Source: Planctomycetota bacterium (lineage in GTDB: Bacteria > Planctomycetota > UBA1135 > GCA-002686595). Taken from it: a DNA stretch of 64,000 nt. Under the pieces are notes generated by a model. That model saw nothing but the letters and a program-made list of their open reading frames with translations. It searched no databases and was not told the origin of the DNA. This document shows positions 26,813 through 36,073 of this stretch, piece by piece. The DNA lies in NCBI GenBank assembly GCA_016712565.1, contig JADJQU010000001.1:372001-436000 (forward strand), given 5' to 3'. Both the position numbers and the translations under genes were made by a program. Every line of letters starts with the position of its first letter. Position 1 is the stretch's first letter.

Positions 26813-27079
26813 ATGGAATCCACCTTCGAAGGGCAGAGCCCCGAGATCCTCTATCCCTGCATCTGGTCCTACCAGGTGATCGGCGTCGACGAGGCCCTCC
26901 TGCGGGCGGCGGTGCTGGAGGTGGTCGGCGATCTGCCGCACACCCTGCGACCGGGCAACGTCTCCAAGGGGGGGAAGTACCGGTCCCTGGGGCTGGAGGC
27001 GCGGGTCGAAACGGAACTGGAGCGCCTCAGGATCTTCGAATGCCTCTCGAAGCACCCCGCGATTCGATTCGTCCTCTGA
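26813..27079 (+). CDS. DUF493 (YbeD-like) small protein
   Basis: 88 residues, ATG 26813 preceded by GAGGGGAAG. The pattern YPCIWSYQVIG ... RPGNVSKGGKYRSLGLEARVETE is that of DUF493/YbeD, a ferredoxin-like alpha-beta fold found across bacteria and thought regulatory, possibly binding ligands like ACT domains. Length matches the family. Stands alone between the DUF1501 gene and the sigma factor gene. Confidence 0.87.
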   Translation: MESTFEGQSPEILYPCIWSYQVIGVDEALLRAAVLEVVGDLPHTLRPGNVSKGGKYRSLGLEARVETELERLRIFECLSKHPAIRFVL

Positions 27080-27198
27080 CGTCGGCTGCGCCTTTTCGGT
27101 TCGCCTCCCTTGGCCGAGGCCGAATCGCCTAGAAATTCCGATTTTCACGGTCCGCCGGGACGCGATTTCTCGTTCAGACAGGGACGGACTCGATCCCC

Positions 27199-27852
27199 AT
27201 GTCCGCATCCAGACCCCGTGCTCTCAACCCGGAAGCCGCGGAGCTCGCCCTCCAGCTGCGGGGCTGGGTCGTCGGCGCCGAACCCGGAAGCTCACGTGCG
27301 AGTCAAGTTGTGGCTCCAGGGGAAGGCGGAGCGAACGGGGGGGTGCTCCCCGGCGAGCTGGAACCCCTGGACGCGCTGGTGGGGGAGCTGCAGGGCATCG
27401 CGGCGCGCATCATGAACCACCAGCCCCCGGGTCACACCCTGCAGGCCACGGCGCTGCTGAACGAGTTCTGGTTGAGGATCTCCAGCCGTGAGCCCGGCAA
27501 GTTCGCCGACCGCAACCACTTTCTCGGAGTCGCGGTCACGACCATGCGCCGCATCGTCGTGGACCACGCCCGACGCAAGCGCGCGGGAAAGCGCCCCGAG
27601 TCGGGCCAGCGCCTCGATCTGGAGCACGTGGCCGGAGCCCTCCAGCAGCGCAGCGAACTGGATCTGGTGGAGCTCGATGATCTCCTGGAGGCCCTGGGCG
27701 CCGACGACCCCGACCTTCTGCGCGTGATCGAGCTGCGCTTCTTCGGCGGCTGCAGCGTCGAGGAGGCCGCCCAGGTGCTCGGCTGGAGCACCCGTCGCCT
27801 GCGCTCGGAAGAGCTGCTGGCGCGCAAGCGCCTCGAACGGTTGATGCGTTGA
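27199..27852 (+). CDS. ECF-type RNA polymerase sigma factor
   Basis: 217 residues. Region 2 spans about 60-125 (LVGELQGIAARIMNHQPPGHTLQATALLNEFWLRI ... FLGVAVTTMRRIVVDHARRK) and region 4 about 155-215 (DPDLLRVIELRFFGGCSVEEAAQVLGWSTRRLRSEE). The 'HTLQATALxNE' segment marks the ECF subfamily (TIGR02999-like) common in planctomycetes and acidobacteria, whose genes usually sit beside a Ser/Thr kinase, as here 34 bases downstream. The first 50 residues are extra and variable. It would direct transcription of a regulon controlled by the neighbouring kinase (inference). Confidence 0.92.
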   Translation: MSASRPRALNPEAAELALQLRGWVVGAEPGSSRASQVVAPGEGGANGGVLPGELEPLDALVGELQGIAARIMNHQPPGHTLQATALLNEFWLRISSREPGKFADRNHFLGVAVTTMRRIVVDHARRKRAGKRPESGQRLDLEHVAGALQQRSELDLVELDDLLEALGADDPDLLRVIELRFFGGCSVEEAAQVLGWSTRRLRSEELLARKRLERLMR

Positions 27853-27886
27853 TCCCAGGAACACTGCCACATCCCCAGGCAAGCGA

Positions 27887-30121
27887 GTGAACGACCCCAA
27901 ACGCTGGTTGCGCCTGAAAACGGTCCACGAGCGCGTCTTCGAGCTGCCGCTCGAGGAGGCGCGAGCCTTCGTCGAGCGCGAGCTGGGCGACGACCCGGCC
28001 CTGGCCCGTGAGCTGATCTCGATCCTCGAGCAGCGCACGGAGGGCACGCGCTTCCTGCGCTTCGACGACGCGCCCCACCGGTCCACGGAGTTCCCCTTCC
28101 ACCATCGGCTGGGGGACTACGAGCTGATGCACGTCATCGGCCGTGGCGGCATGGGCTGTGTGTACCTGGCCCGGCACCTGCCCCTGGACCGCGACGTGGC
28201 CCTGAAGGTCCTGGGCCCGAACCTCGCCCAGGCTCCGGAACAGGTGGATCGCTTCCGCCGCGAGGCCCTGCGCCTGGCGCGCTTCAAGCACCCGGGGATC
28301 GTGCCGATCTACGACGTCCAGAGCATCGACGGCGTCCACTTCTTCGCCATGGAGTTGGTGGACGGCCTCGACCTGCACCGGGAACTGGTCTGCCTGCGCG
28401 GCAAGCTCGACCCCAAGGTCTGTCGCACCACGCTCCCCAGTGAACAGGGGCCGGAGTACTTCCGCCGCGTGGCCGACATCACGCGCCAGGCCGCCGAGGC
28501 CCTGGCCGATGCCCACCAGCAGCGCATCACCCACCGGGACATCAAGCCCCACAACCTGATCCTGGGGCGAGACGGCCGGCTGCGGATCGTGGACTTCGGC
28601 ATCGCCCGGGACGAGAGCCTGGGCCGCTCGCGCGTCACCGACGAGGCCGCCGGCACGCCGCACTACATGAGCCCCGAGCAGGCCCGCCTGACGCGCAACC
28701 GCGTGGTGGACCACCGCACGGACATCTACTCCCTGGGCGTGGTGCTCTACGAGCTCCTGACCCTGCGGCGGCCGTTCGAGGGGGACACCCAGCGGGACGT
28801 CCTGCGCGCCATCGAACTGCGCGAGGCGCGGCCGGCGCGGCTGGTGAATCCCGAGATCCCCAGGGACCTGGCCGTGATCTGTCAGCGGGCCATGGAGAAG
28901 GAGCCCACGGCGCGCTATCCCGACGCGCGCGAGCTGGCCGCGGACCTGGCCCGCTTCCTCGCGGGGGAGCCCATCCACGCCACCGCACCCACGTCGGGCG
29001 CGAGGATGCTCCGTGTCCTGCGCCGCCGCCGGACTGCCCTGGCGGCCTGCGGCGTGGCGATCGCCGCCCTGGCGGCGGGCTACGGCCTGCGCGGCGAGGT
29101 GTTCGCCGATCCGAATTTCCGCACCGTGGCCTTCAGCTTCGAACCCGGTCTCGGAGAGCCCGCCCCCCTGCGCGCGTCCTGGATCCCCTTCGATCCGGTG
29201 GAGGAACGCTTCGACCCGCCGACCGAGCTGGGACAGCCGCCCTACGCCCAGCGCAGGCTCAAGCTCGGTCCGGGGCTGGTGCGCCTGGAGTATCCAGCCG
29301 GTGCCGTGAGCGAGCACTGGCGCGTCGTTTCGGCCGGCCGCGGCACCCTGGCCCTGCGCCTGCCGCGTCCAAGGATCGCCGTGGCCGAGCGTGGCAGCCG
29401 GCCGCCCGAGGGCATGGTCCTGATCCCCGGCGGGACCCTGAGGCGCAAGAGCGACATCAGCGGCAGCGGTTGTTCGAACCTGGGCAAGGACCTCGCGGTG
29501 GATCCCTTCTACCTCGATGTCCGCGAGGTGACGGTGGGCGACGTGCGGGAGTACCTGCGCGAGACCGGCGGCAGCGCGCCCGAGAACTGGGAGATCGTGG
29601 GCGCCGATCCCAAGCTCGACGACCACCCGGTGGTGGGGATGCCGTACTCGTTCATGGTCGAGTTCGCGGAATATTACGGCAAGCGCCTGCCGACCCACGC
29701 GGAACTGGAGTGGGCGGCCCGCGGCGAGGAGGATCGAAACACGCCCAACGGCCGGGCGGTGACTCCGGACACGCGCGCGGCGATCCACGGTCGTGCGCCG
29801 GGCGCCGAACTCTCGCCCGCGGCCCGCTTCGAGCTGTGGAGGACCGAGACGCGGCCGGTGGGGCAGAGTCCCGACGACGTGACGCCCGCGGGAGTCTTCG
29901 ACCTGCTCGGCAATGTTCGCGAGTCGACCATCAGCGCCTTCGTGAACACGGCCGCGAGCGATGCCGGGCCGAAGGTGCTCCCAGGTCTCCTGTGGCAGGT
30001 GGGCGGCGCGTGGTACTCCGACGTGCCCGCCAGCGGGTTCGACATCCACGGCTTCTACGGCGTCGACGAAGGCGGCGGCGCAGAACGCGGATTCCGCTGC
30101 GCAAAAAGCGCACGGCCCTGA
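27887..30121 (+). CDS. Transmembrane Ser/Thr kinase with C-terminal FGE-like domain
   Basis: 744 residues from GTG 27887. Kinase domain 78-370: glycine loop IGRGGMGCVY, Lys107, HRDIKPHN (His216-Asn223), DFG Asp236, APE-like SPEQ. A single membrane helix (AACGVAIAALAAGYGL, ~385-400) separates it from a formylglycine-generating-enzyme/SUMF1-like domain from ~505 to the end (MVLIPGGTL, FYLDVREVTVGDVREYL, RLPTHAELEWAARG, VFDLLGNVRE, GFRCAKS). The domain lacks an obvious Cys pair for catalysis, so it is more likely a sensor or binding module. The sigma gene just upstream suggests a sigma/kinase signalling pair. Confidence 0.94.
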   Translation: MNDPKRWLRLKTVHERVFELPLEEARAFVERELGDDPALARELISILEQRTEGTRFLRFDDAPHRSTEFPFHHRLGDYELMHVIGRGGMGCVYLARHLPLDRDVALKVLGPNLAQAPEQVDRFRREALRLARFKHPGIVPIYDVQSIDGVHFFAMELVDGLDLHRELVCLRGKLDPKVCRTTLPSEQGPEYFRRVADITRQAAEALADAHQQRITHRDIKPHNLILGRDGRLRIVDFGIARDESLGRSRVTDEAAGTPHYMSPEQARLTRNRVVDHRTDIYSLGVVLYELLTLRRPFEGDTQRDVLRAIELREARPARLVNPEIPRDLAVICQRAMEKEPTARYPDARELAADLARFLAGEPIHATAPTSGARMLRVLRRRRTALAACGVAIAALAAGYGLRGEVFADPNFRTVAFSFEPGLGEPAPLRASWIPFDPVEERFDPPTELGQPPYAQRRLKLGPGLVRLEYPAGAVSEHWRVVSAGRGTLALRLPRPRIAVAERGSRPPEGMVLIPGGTLRRKSDISGSGCSNLGKDLAVDPFYLDVREVTVGDVREYLRETGGSAPENWEIVGADPKLDDHPVVGMPYSFMVEFAEYYGKRLPTHAELEWAARGEEDRNTPNGRAVTPDTRAAIHGRAPGAELSPAARFELWRTETRPVGQSPDDVTPAGVFDLLGNVRESTISAFVNTAASDAGPKVLPGLLWQVGGAWYSDVPASGFDIHGFYGVDEGGGAERGFRCAKSARP

Positions 30122-30147
30122 ACTCCACGGGCGACTGGATCGTCCAA

Positions 30148-30172
30148 GGCCCGGACCTTTCGGTCCGTGCCC
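30148..30172 (+). terminator. Hairpin after the kinase gene
   Basis: Stem CGGACC/GGTCCG around TTTC, extended by a further GGC/GCC after one mismatch, 27 bases after the kinase stop. The following tract (CACTTGTGTTG) is only weakly T-rich, so termination is likely partial. Confidence 0.4.
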
Positions 30173-30203
30173 GCACTTGTGTTGAAACCCCGGAGCAACT
30201 TGC

Positions 30204-30668
30204 ATGACACCCGGTGATCCGAATTCTGAACCAGCCGTGGTCCAATTGACCTTGGGCCTGCGCTTCGTCCCGCGGCCCGCTTCCGAGGAGTCCGGCAGCC
30301 CACCCGGAGGATCCGGGGCGCTGCAGAACGTCGTGGCCCTCGCTCCCCAGCAGTCCTGGCTGGTGGCGCGGGCCGCGAACGGAGCCCTGACGCTGAATCC
30401 GGGCCTCTACAACACAGCCACGGGCTATCCCGTGGCGCCGTTCGCGGAGTTCCTCGACGGACTTCTGGCGGAGCTCGTCGATCCCGGCGTGGTCTACTCC
30501 AGTGAGCTGTTCCTGATGGACCACATCATCAAGGAAGGCGAGTGGATCCGCGGCATGGGGCACATGTTCAGGCTCCTGGCCAACGGCGAGGCGCTGGTCG
30601 CCGAGGCACGCGTGGCCGACGGGGAGTACGACGTGGAGACCCTGGTGAGCGTGCGCGTGATCGTCTGA
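30204..30668 (+). CDS. Hypothetical protein downstream of kinase
   Basis: 154 residues from ATG 30204, with GGAG 9 bases upstream. No signal peptide or membrane helix. Readable segments include VVQLTLGLRFVPRP, WLVARAANGALTLNPGLYN and VVYSSELFLMDHIIKEGEWIRGMGHMFRLL. The C-terminal part is acidic with beta pattern EALVAEARVADGEYDVETLVSVRVIV. Not recognised. 16 bases before the next gene, so probably the same transcript, perhaps an effector or target of the sigma/kinase pair (inference from position only). Confidence 0.68.
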   Translation: MTPGDPNSEPAVVQLTLGLRFVPRPASEESGSPPGGSGALQNVVALAPQQSWLVARAANGALTLNPGLYNTATGYPVAPFAEFLDGLLAELVDPGVVYSSELFLMDHIIKEGEWIRGMGHMFRLLANGEALVAEARVADGEYDVETLVSVRVIV

Positions 30669-30684
30669 TCCGGGAGGGCGCGAA

Positions 30685-31661
30685 GTGCATCGACGGCCCT
30701 TGCCCGCGGACCTCGCGACGCATCCGGCCAGTCCCCTCGCCTGGCGTTGGGACTGGCTGGAACGCCATCAGGTCACTCTGGAGCGGCCCGCGCGGTTCTT
30801 CTGCGCGCTGGACGAGAGCAGTTGGCGCGAAGCCCTGCGCGTCCATCCCGCGCTGGCCGAGGAGGAGCGCCAGGGACGCATCCAAAGCCTGGAGTTCCTC
30901 GTTCGAGTGATCCTGGCGCGCCTCGACGCGCGGGCGGCGGTTCGCCCCTGGGCCCGGCCGCGGCGCCCGGGGACGACACCCGGCTGCGGGAGGCCCTCAG
31001 GCTCTGGTCGAGGATCCAAGCGACCCTGCTGGTCCATTTCTTCGGCCGCGCCGACGGCAGCCTGGACCTCGAGCGCATCGCCGAGGCCTTCCTGCTGTTC
31101 AGCGCGGGAGCCCTGCGCATCCCGGTGGTCGCCCGCCGCGGAGTCGGGGAGCCCGACAGCGCCTACTACTTCGCCTTCGCGGAGTTCGCGCTGCTCTCCC
31201 TGGAGCACGACATCGACCCCCAGGTCTGGGCCGCGGTGCTGCCGCACCTCGTCTGGACCCAGGAGGTCTACGCGCACATGCAGCGCCCTCCGGGGCCGGG
31301 GCCGCACCGCTTCCACGAGTACGCTCCCCGGGGCCGCGAGCGGAGCTTCAGCCTGGCGGTCGCCGCCGAGGCCCGCGAACGCTGTCGCGGGCTCACCTCC
31401 CCCGCGGAACTGGCGGCCCTGCACGGGCGGCACTGCCGCGAGGCCTTCGGCGACCTCCAGCCCGCGGCGAGCCCGGCGGCTCCGGCTCCCCCCGCCCAGC
31501 CCGTCTGGACTGCGTTGCGCCACGTTCGGTCCAGGCGCCCGCGGGGCGCCTGCGGAGAGCGGTCGTCGCGCCTTGCCAGCCAGGCTTTGTCGTGGGTTTC
31601 GCTCAAGTCGAATCAGTCGGGCTCTAGCCGTCCATCCGGTACGCCTTCGCCGACGGCTTGA
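30685..31661 (+). CDS. Hypothetical protein (frameshifted near 30940)
   Basis: GTG 30685 with GGGAGGG 9 bases upstream opens HRRPLPADLATHPASPLAWR...LDESSWREALRVHPALAEEERQGRIQSLEFLVRVILARLDARAA, a helical sequence with normal codon use. At 30938-30941 the frame turns to Arg/Pro/Ser noise. The -1 frame carries on sensibly with LREALRLWSRIQATLLVHFF and LSLEHDIDPQVWAAVLPHLVW to 31661. One G missing in GGCGGCGG explains both. About 325 residues, largely helical, no known motif. Its 3' end overlaps the convergent oxidoreductase gene by 38 bases. Confidence 0.65.
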
Positions 31662-34404
31662 CCGCTCGGGCGAAGTGCAGCGGGCGGCGCAGGCCTCCCG
31701 GGCCCGGCGCCGGGCGCGCGCGCGCGATCCACTCGCGGTAGACCTCCATGGACTTGCGTGTGTCCACGCACACGTCGCCGTAGCGATCGTCGGGCAGGGC
31801 GCGGGTCACGCGCACGCGCTGGTGCCAGCAGTGCATGCCGCTGACGGGGTCCGGCTGCACCGGGAAGGTCAGATTCTGGTGCACGCCGCCGTCGGTCCAC
31901 CAGATGCGCTTCGAGTCCGGGTCGGAGGAAACGAAGGGCCGAATGTCCTCCAGGCGCCGGAAACGGTAGCGGCCTTCGCCCAGGTCCTCGCGCAGGGCCT
32001 TGAACGTGGCCCACTCCGAACCCATGTCGTCGAACAGGCGCCAGCGGCCGAGGTGGTGCGAGCAGGCGACCACGCCGGGCCGCATGCCCTCGGTGACCCA
32101 GACCTTGTTGACGAAGTGGCCGATGCGCGTCGCCACGCGCACCAGATCGCCCGTCGCGACGCCGATGCGCCCCGCGTCCTCGGGGTGGATCCACACGGGA
32201 TTGGTGTTCGACAGCTCGTACAGCCACTTCGAGTTTCCCGAGCGCGTGTGAATCAGGGTCGGCAGGCGGAAGGTCGGCACCAGGGGGTACTCGCCCTTCG
32301 ACACGTCCATATGCTTCCTGTGCACGTGGCTTTCGATGCACGCGGGCAGGGCGTACTCCTTCCAGCCGCAGTCCGCCATGGTCGCCGACCAGAGCTCGAG
32401 CCTGCGGGAGGGCGTGGTGAAGCCCGTGCGCGCCGCGCCCTGGGCCACGACTCCGATCGTGTCGGCGCCGCGGCGGATCGAACCGTCGGGGGCTTCGACC
32501 GCGCCTTCGAGTTCCTTGGCGCCGAGCTTCTTCAGGTAGCCCTGGTAGGTCTCCTTCTCCACCAGGAAGGCCCCGTGGCGACGCATGTACTCCAGGGGCG
32601 TGAGACCGTGCTTCTTGGCCTCCTCGGGAAGCCCCGGCACGGAGTTCTCGAAGATCCAGGCGTAGTACTCGTCGACCGTGATCTTCACGCCCTTGCGATA
32701 GGGCGATTCGTAGTACTTGCGCACGCCGAGCGAGCCGTCGGGGTCGATGCGCCAGGAGAGTTCGATCCAGAACTCGTCCTCTTCCCAAACCTCGCCCGGG
32801 TTCGAGTCGCGGGTCAGCGCCTGCTTCTCGCCCTTGCGCTCCTTGGCGACGCGCAAGACCGGCTGGCGGAAGCTGATCCACTTGGCGGCGTGGGTCTCCT
32901 GGCTCATCAAGTCGTGGCGCTCGGCGCCCAACCCCATGGGCAGCACGTAGTCGGCGTACTGGGCCGTCTCGCTCCAGGTGGGCGTCAGCGCCGCGTGCAG
33001 CTCGATCTTCGACTCGTCGCACAGCACTTCCTCCCAGAGCATGCCGTCGGGGTTGGTCCAGACCGGGTTGTAGACCCGCGTGAAGTAGGCGGCGAGCTTG
33101 CCGCGGCCCGTGGACAGGAAGTGGGGCAGGAGGAAGGACAGCTCGTGGTGCGAGAGGGGATACTCGCGCGGATAGAGCAGTTCGCTCCACACGTCCTGGG
33201 GCGGCGGCTTGAGGAACGGGGGCGGGACGAACTTGTCGGCCGTGTTCAGGTTGGTTCCGCCCTTCGCGGCCACCGAACCCACCAACACGCACAGGAATTC
33301 CAGGCAGCGCGCCACCTGCCAGCCGCCCTCGTTGCCCGAGGCGGCGTTGCGCCAGACGTGGGAGGCGAAGGCGCTCTTCGCCGCGCCGATGGCCCGGGCC
33401 ACCTCGCGGATCACCCCTGCCTCCAGACCGCATTCCTTCGCCGCGGCTTCGGGCGTGGCGAAGGCGTAGTGGCGGCGCAGCTCGGCCACGAAGGACTCGA
33501 AGGTGCGCGGGGCCGTGGGCGCGACGTTTTCCAGGAAGGCGCGCCAGTTGACCCACTGCTCGACGAAGGCGCGGTCGAACAGGTCCTCCTCCAGGAGCAC
33601 CTGGGCGAAGGAGAGCAGCATCAGGGCCTCGGTGCCCGGGTAGGGCGCGAGCCACCAATCCGCCATGGAGGCCGTGTTCGAGAGCCGCACGTCGACCACG
33701 GCCAGCTTGGCGCCCTTCAGCTTGGCGTCGATGATCCGCTGGGCATGGGGATTGAAGTAGTGCCCGGTCTCCAGGTGCGAGGAGAGCAGGAGCATCATCC
33801 TCGAGTTCTCGTGGTCCGGCGAGGGCCGGTCCGCGCCGGTCCACAGGGCGTAGCCCAGGCGCGCGGCGCCCGAGCACACGTTGGTGTGGCTGTTGTGGCC
33901 GTCGACGCCCCAGCTCTGCAGCACGCGGTCCATGTAGCCGTCGTGGCCCGGCCGGCCGACGTGGTACATGACCTCGGTCTTGCGGCCCTCGATCAGGGCC
34001 TTGCGGATCTTGGCGGCGAACACGTCCAGGACCTCGTCCCAGGTGGTGCGCTCGAACTTGCCGGAACCCCGCGCGCCGGAGCGCTTCAGCGGGTAGAGAA
34101 TGCGCTGGGGGTCGTCGATCTGGTTCTTGGTCGCGGGACCCTTGGCGCAGTTCCTGCCCCGCGACCCCGGGTGGTGCGGATTGCCCTCGAGCTTCTGGAT
34201 CTGCCACGTCTTTTGGTCCACGTAGGCGACCAGGCCGCAGGCGGCCTCGCAGTTGAAGCACGTGGTCGGAACGAGCGTGTAGCGTCGCTCGACCTTCTCG
34301 GGCCACGAAGCGGCGTCGTACTCGACCCAGTTGTCCCACTGGGCCGGCGGCGGGAACGACGCGAGCGGGGTCACGCTCATTTCCAGCGGGATCTTGGGCG
34401 TCAT
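31624..34404 (-). CDS. Molybdopterin oxidoreductase catalytic subunit (CISM type)
   Basis: 926 residues; the ATG at 34404 overlaps the upstream stop (ATGA). N-terminal [4Fe-4S] motif TTCFNCEAACGL ... NCAKG (around 50-90). The likely molybdenum ligand is the Cys in NVCSGAARLGYAL, as in PsrA/PhsA-type enzymes. C-terminal molybdopterin-dinucleotide-binding domain (TRSGNSKWLYELSNTNPVWIHPEDAGRIG). There is no twin-arginine signal, so the subunit should face the cytoplasm like SoeA, unlike exported PsrA or TtrA. Its partner is the fused FeS/NrfD protein encoded just upstream. Possible substrates include sulfite, polysulfide, thiosulfate or tetrathionate; none can be chosen from sequence alone. Confidence 0.92.
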   Translation of the reverse strand: MTPKIPLEMSVTPLASFPPPAQWDNWVEYDAASWPEKVERRYTLVPTTCFNCEAACGLVAYVDQKTWQIQKLEGNPHHPGSRGRNCAKGPATKNQIDDPQRILYPLKRSGARGSGKFERTTWDEVLDVFAAKIRKALIEGRKTEVMYHVGRPGHDGYMDRVLQSWGVDGHNSHTNVCSGAARLGYALWTGADRPSPDHENSRMMLLLSSHLETGHYFNPHAQRIIDAKLKGAKLAVVDVRLSNTASMADWWLAPYPGTEALMLLSFAQVLLEEDLFDRAFVEQWVNWRAFLENVAPTAPRTFESFVAELRRHYAFATPEAAAKECGLEAGVIREVARAIGAAKSAFASHVWRNAASGNEGGWQVARCLEFLCVLVGSVAAKGGTNLNTADKFVPPPFLKPPPQDVWSELLYPREYPLSHHELSFLLPHFLSTGRGKLAAYFTRVYNPVWTNPDGMLWEEVLCDESKIELHAALTPTWSETAQYADYVLPMGLGAERHDLMSQETHAAKWISFRQPVLRVAKERKGEKQALTRDSNPGEVWEEDEFWIELSWRIDPDGSLGVRKYYESPYRKGVKITVDEYYAWIFENSVPGLPEEAKKHGLTPLEYMRRHGAFLVEKETYQGYLKKLGAKELEGAVEAPDGSIRRGADTIGVVAQGAARTGFTTPSRRLELWSATMADCGWKEYALPACIESHVHRKHMDVSKGEYPLVPTFRLPTLIHTRSGNSKWLYELSNTNPVWIHPEDAGRIGVATGDLVRVATRIGHFVNKVWVTEGMRPGVVACSHHLGRWRLFDDMGSEWATFKALREDLGEGRYRFRRLEDIRPFVSSDPDSKRIWWTDGGVHQNLTFPVQPDPVSGMHCWHQRVRVTRALPDDRYGDVCVDTRKSMEVYREWIARARPAPGPGGLRRPLHFARAVKPSAKAYRMDG

Positions 34405-35915
34405 GAGAGCGGCGGCAGTTGGGCTGCGCGCACGTAGGCGTACTTGTAGAAGAACAGCCCGGCGAGGATCAGGGCCGCGGCCAGGCCGTGGAGGACCGGG
34501 GCGGCGGGCTCGAAGCGACTCAGGTTGGTCAGGGCCAGGAGCACGCCGGGCGAGACGATGCCCACCAGGAGCCCCAGGCGGTAGGGGCTCTGGATTCGCC
34601 CCATGCGCACGATGGGCAGGAAGCCCGTGGCCTGGCGCGCGTTGAGGGACTCGTGCTTCGCCTTGAGCCCCAGGGTCAGGAACACGCCGTGGAGCGTGAG
34701 CGCCACGCCGAGCCAGAGCTTCAGGTCGCTCCCCGGATCCGCGAAGGGCATCAATACGGCCCCGCCGCAGACCACCGCCTGCACCAGCAGGTGGGGGAGC
34801 AGGGCGCGCTCCTGCCACAGGTCGCGGCCCTCGCACTGGCGGAACAGGAAGGCCGTGTAGGCCGCCGCCGCCGCGCCGAGCACGACGTTGAAGGAGCGCA
34901 GATAGTCCGCGGCCCCCTCGTGGCCGAACCAGCGGGCCACCAGGATCAGGGCCGAGAGCCCGGAGAAGGCCATCAGGATCCAGGCCCCGCGCACCAGCCA
35001 GCTCTTGGTGTTCGGCCGCGTGAGCAGCGTCAGGAACTTCAACGGCCGGTGCAGGTCCTCGACCAGGAGCAGGGTCGTGATTCCCGTGAAGACCAGGGCC
35101 AGGAGCTCCGGCAGCCAGCGCTGGGCGAAGCCCGTGACGCCCCAGCCCGAGAGCAGGGGGGCCACCATTGCCGCCCCGGCGCCCACGCCCTTGGTCACCA
35201 GGTACAGGGCCACCGGCCAGCCCCACTCCACCTTGTGGCCCACGTCGAGCACCGTGCGCGTGTCCGCCACGGTGGGCGCGGCCTCCTCGGGCCAGGCCTC
35301 GGCGCCGGCGTCAGGGCGCTCGCTCCAGATGTATGTGGAGGGCCGCGAGGCGGCACCGGGCACCAGGGAGTCGGGCAGGGCCCCCAGGTAGTGCACGTTG
35401 GGCCCCGTGCCCTGCTCGGGCCGCCGGACCAGGGTGGCGTGCTCCGCCACCATGCGCGAGATCCGCGACGCGGGGTCGTGGAGGTCTCCCACGACGATCG
35501 CTTGCTCGGGGCACACGATCACGCAGGCGGGTTCCAGATTCTGCTCGACCCGGTGGGCGCAGAAGTGGCACTTCTCGACCGAGCCCGTCTCCTCGTTGAG
35601 GTAGATGGCGTCGTAGGGACAGGCCTGCATGCACGCCCGGCAGCCGATGCAGGCCCGCCGGTCGATGTCCACGATGCCGTCGGGCCGCTTCTCCAGGGCG
35701 TTGACCGGGCAGATGGTGACGCAGGGCGCCTTCGTGCAGTGGTTGCAGCGCAGGACGGCGAAGTGGCGCTTGACGCTGGGGAAGCGGCCCTTCTCCGTGT
35801 ACTTGACCCAGGTCCGGAAGCTCCCCACCGGCACCGCGTTCTCGGACTTGCAGGCCACCGTGCAGGCGTGGCAGCCGATGCAGCGCCGATGGTCCATGAG
35901 GAACCCGTATTGCAT
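34401..35915 (-). CDS. Fused four-cluster ferredoxin and NrfD-like membrane subunit
   Basis: 504 residues. Residues 1-185 are a PsrB/DmsB-like iron-sulfur subunit with four Cys groups (CIGCHACTVAC, CNHCTKAPCVTICP, CIGCRACMQACP, CHFCAHR...CVIVCP). Residues ~215-504 are an NrfD/PsrC-like quinone-interacting membrane domain with about eight helices (GWPVALYLVTKGVGAGAAMVAP, LLALVFTGITTLLLVEDL, ALTLHGVFLTLGLKAK, VLHGLAAALILAGLFFY). Normally these are two separate subunits; here B and C are one polypeptide. Gene order is BC then A. It moves electrons between the quinone pool and the catalytic subunit, whose ATG overlaps this stop. Confidence 0.93.
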   Translation of the reverse strand: MQYGFLMDHRRCIGCHACTVACKSENAVPVGSFRTWVKYTEKGRFPSVKRHFAVLRCNHCTKAPCVTICPVNALEKRPDGIVDIDRRACIGCRACMQACPYDAIYLNEETGSVEKCHFCAHRVEQNLEPACVIVCPEQAIVVGDLHDPASRISRMVAEHATLVRRPEQGTGPNVHYLGALPDSLVPGAASRPSTYIWSERPDAGAEAWPEEAAPTVADTRTVLDVGHKVEWGWPVALYLVTKGVGAGAAMVAPLLSGWGVTGFAQRWLPELLALVFTGITTLLLVEDLHRPLKFLTLLTRPNTKSWLVRGAWILMAFSGLSALILVARWFGHEGAADYLRSFNVVLGAAAAAYTAFLFRQCEGRDLWQERALLPHLLVQAVVCGGAVLMPFADPGSDLKLWLGVALTLHGVFLTLGLKAKHESLNARQATGFLPIVRMGRIQSPYRLGLLVGIVSPGVLLALTNLSRFEPAAPVLHGLAAALILAGLFFYKYAYVRAAQLPPLS

Positions 35916-36019
35916 GGGCGCACACTCTAGCGAGCGTCACCCTCGGGGGCCCGGAACGGTCTCAGACCGCGGCGCGCTCGCGGGCCCTTTCGGGCAGCGG
36001 GCCTGCTCCGAAATGCAAC

Positions 36020-36052
36020 GCGGGGGCCGCGGCCTGTGCCACGGACCCCCGC
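36020..36052 (-). terminator. GC-rich terminator-like hairpin
   Basis: Inverted repeat with arms about 36020-36032 and 36039-36052, one bulge, followed on the minus strand by GTTGCATTTC. It lies 22 bases downstream of the small CxxC protein gene and upstream of the oxidoreductase genes, so it would separate the two units. Confidence 0.5.
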
Positions 36053-36073
36053 GCGTGGGCGATCAGGGACCTA

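Noticed and set aside
28309..29600. Minus-strand frames opposite the kinase gene
   Set aside because: Kinase motifs on the plus strand are complete and the opposite frames have no domain.
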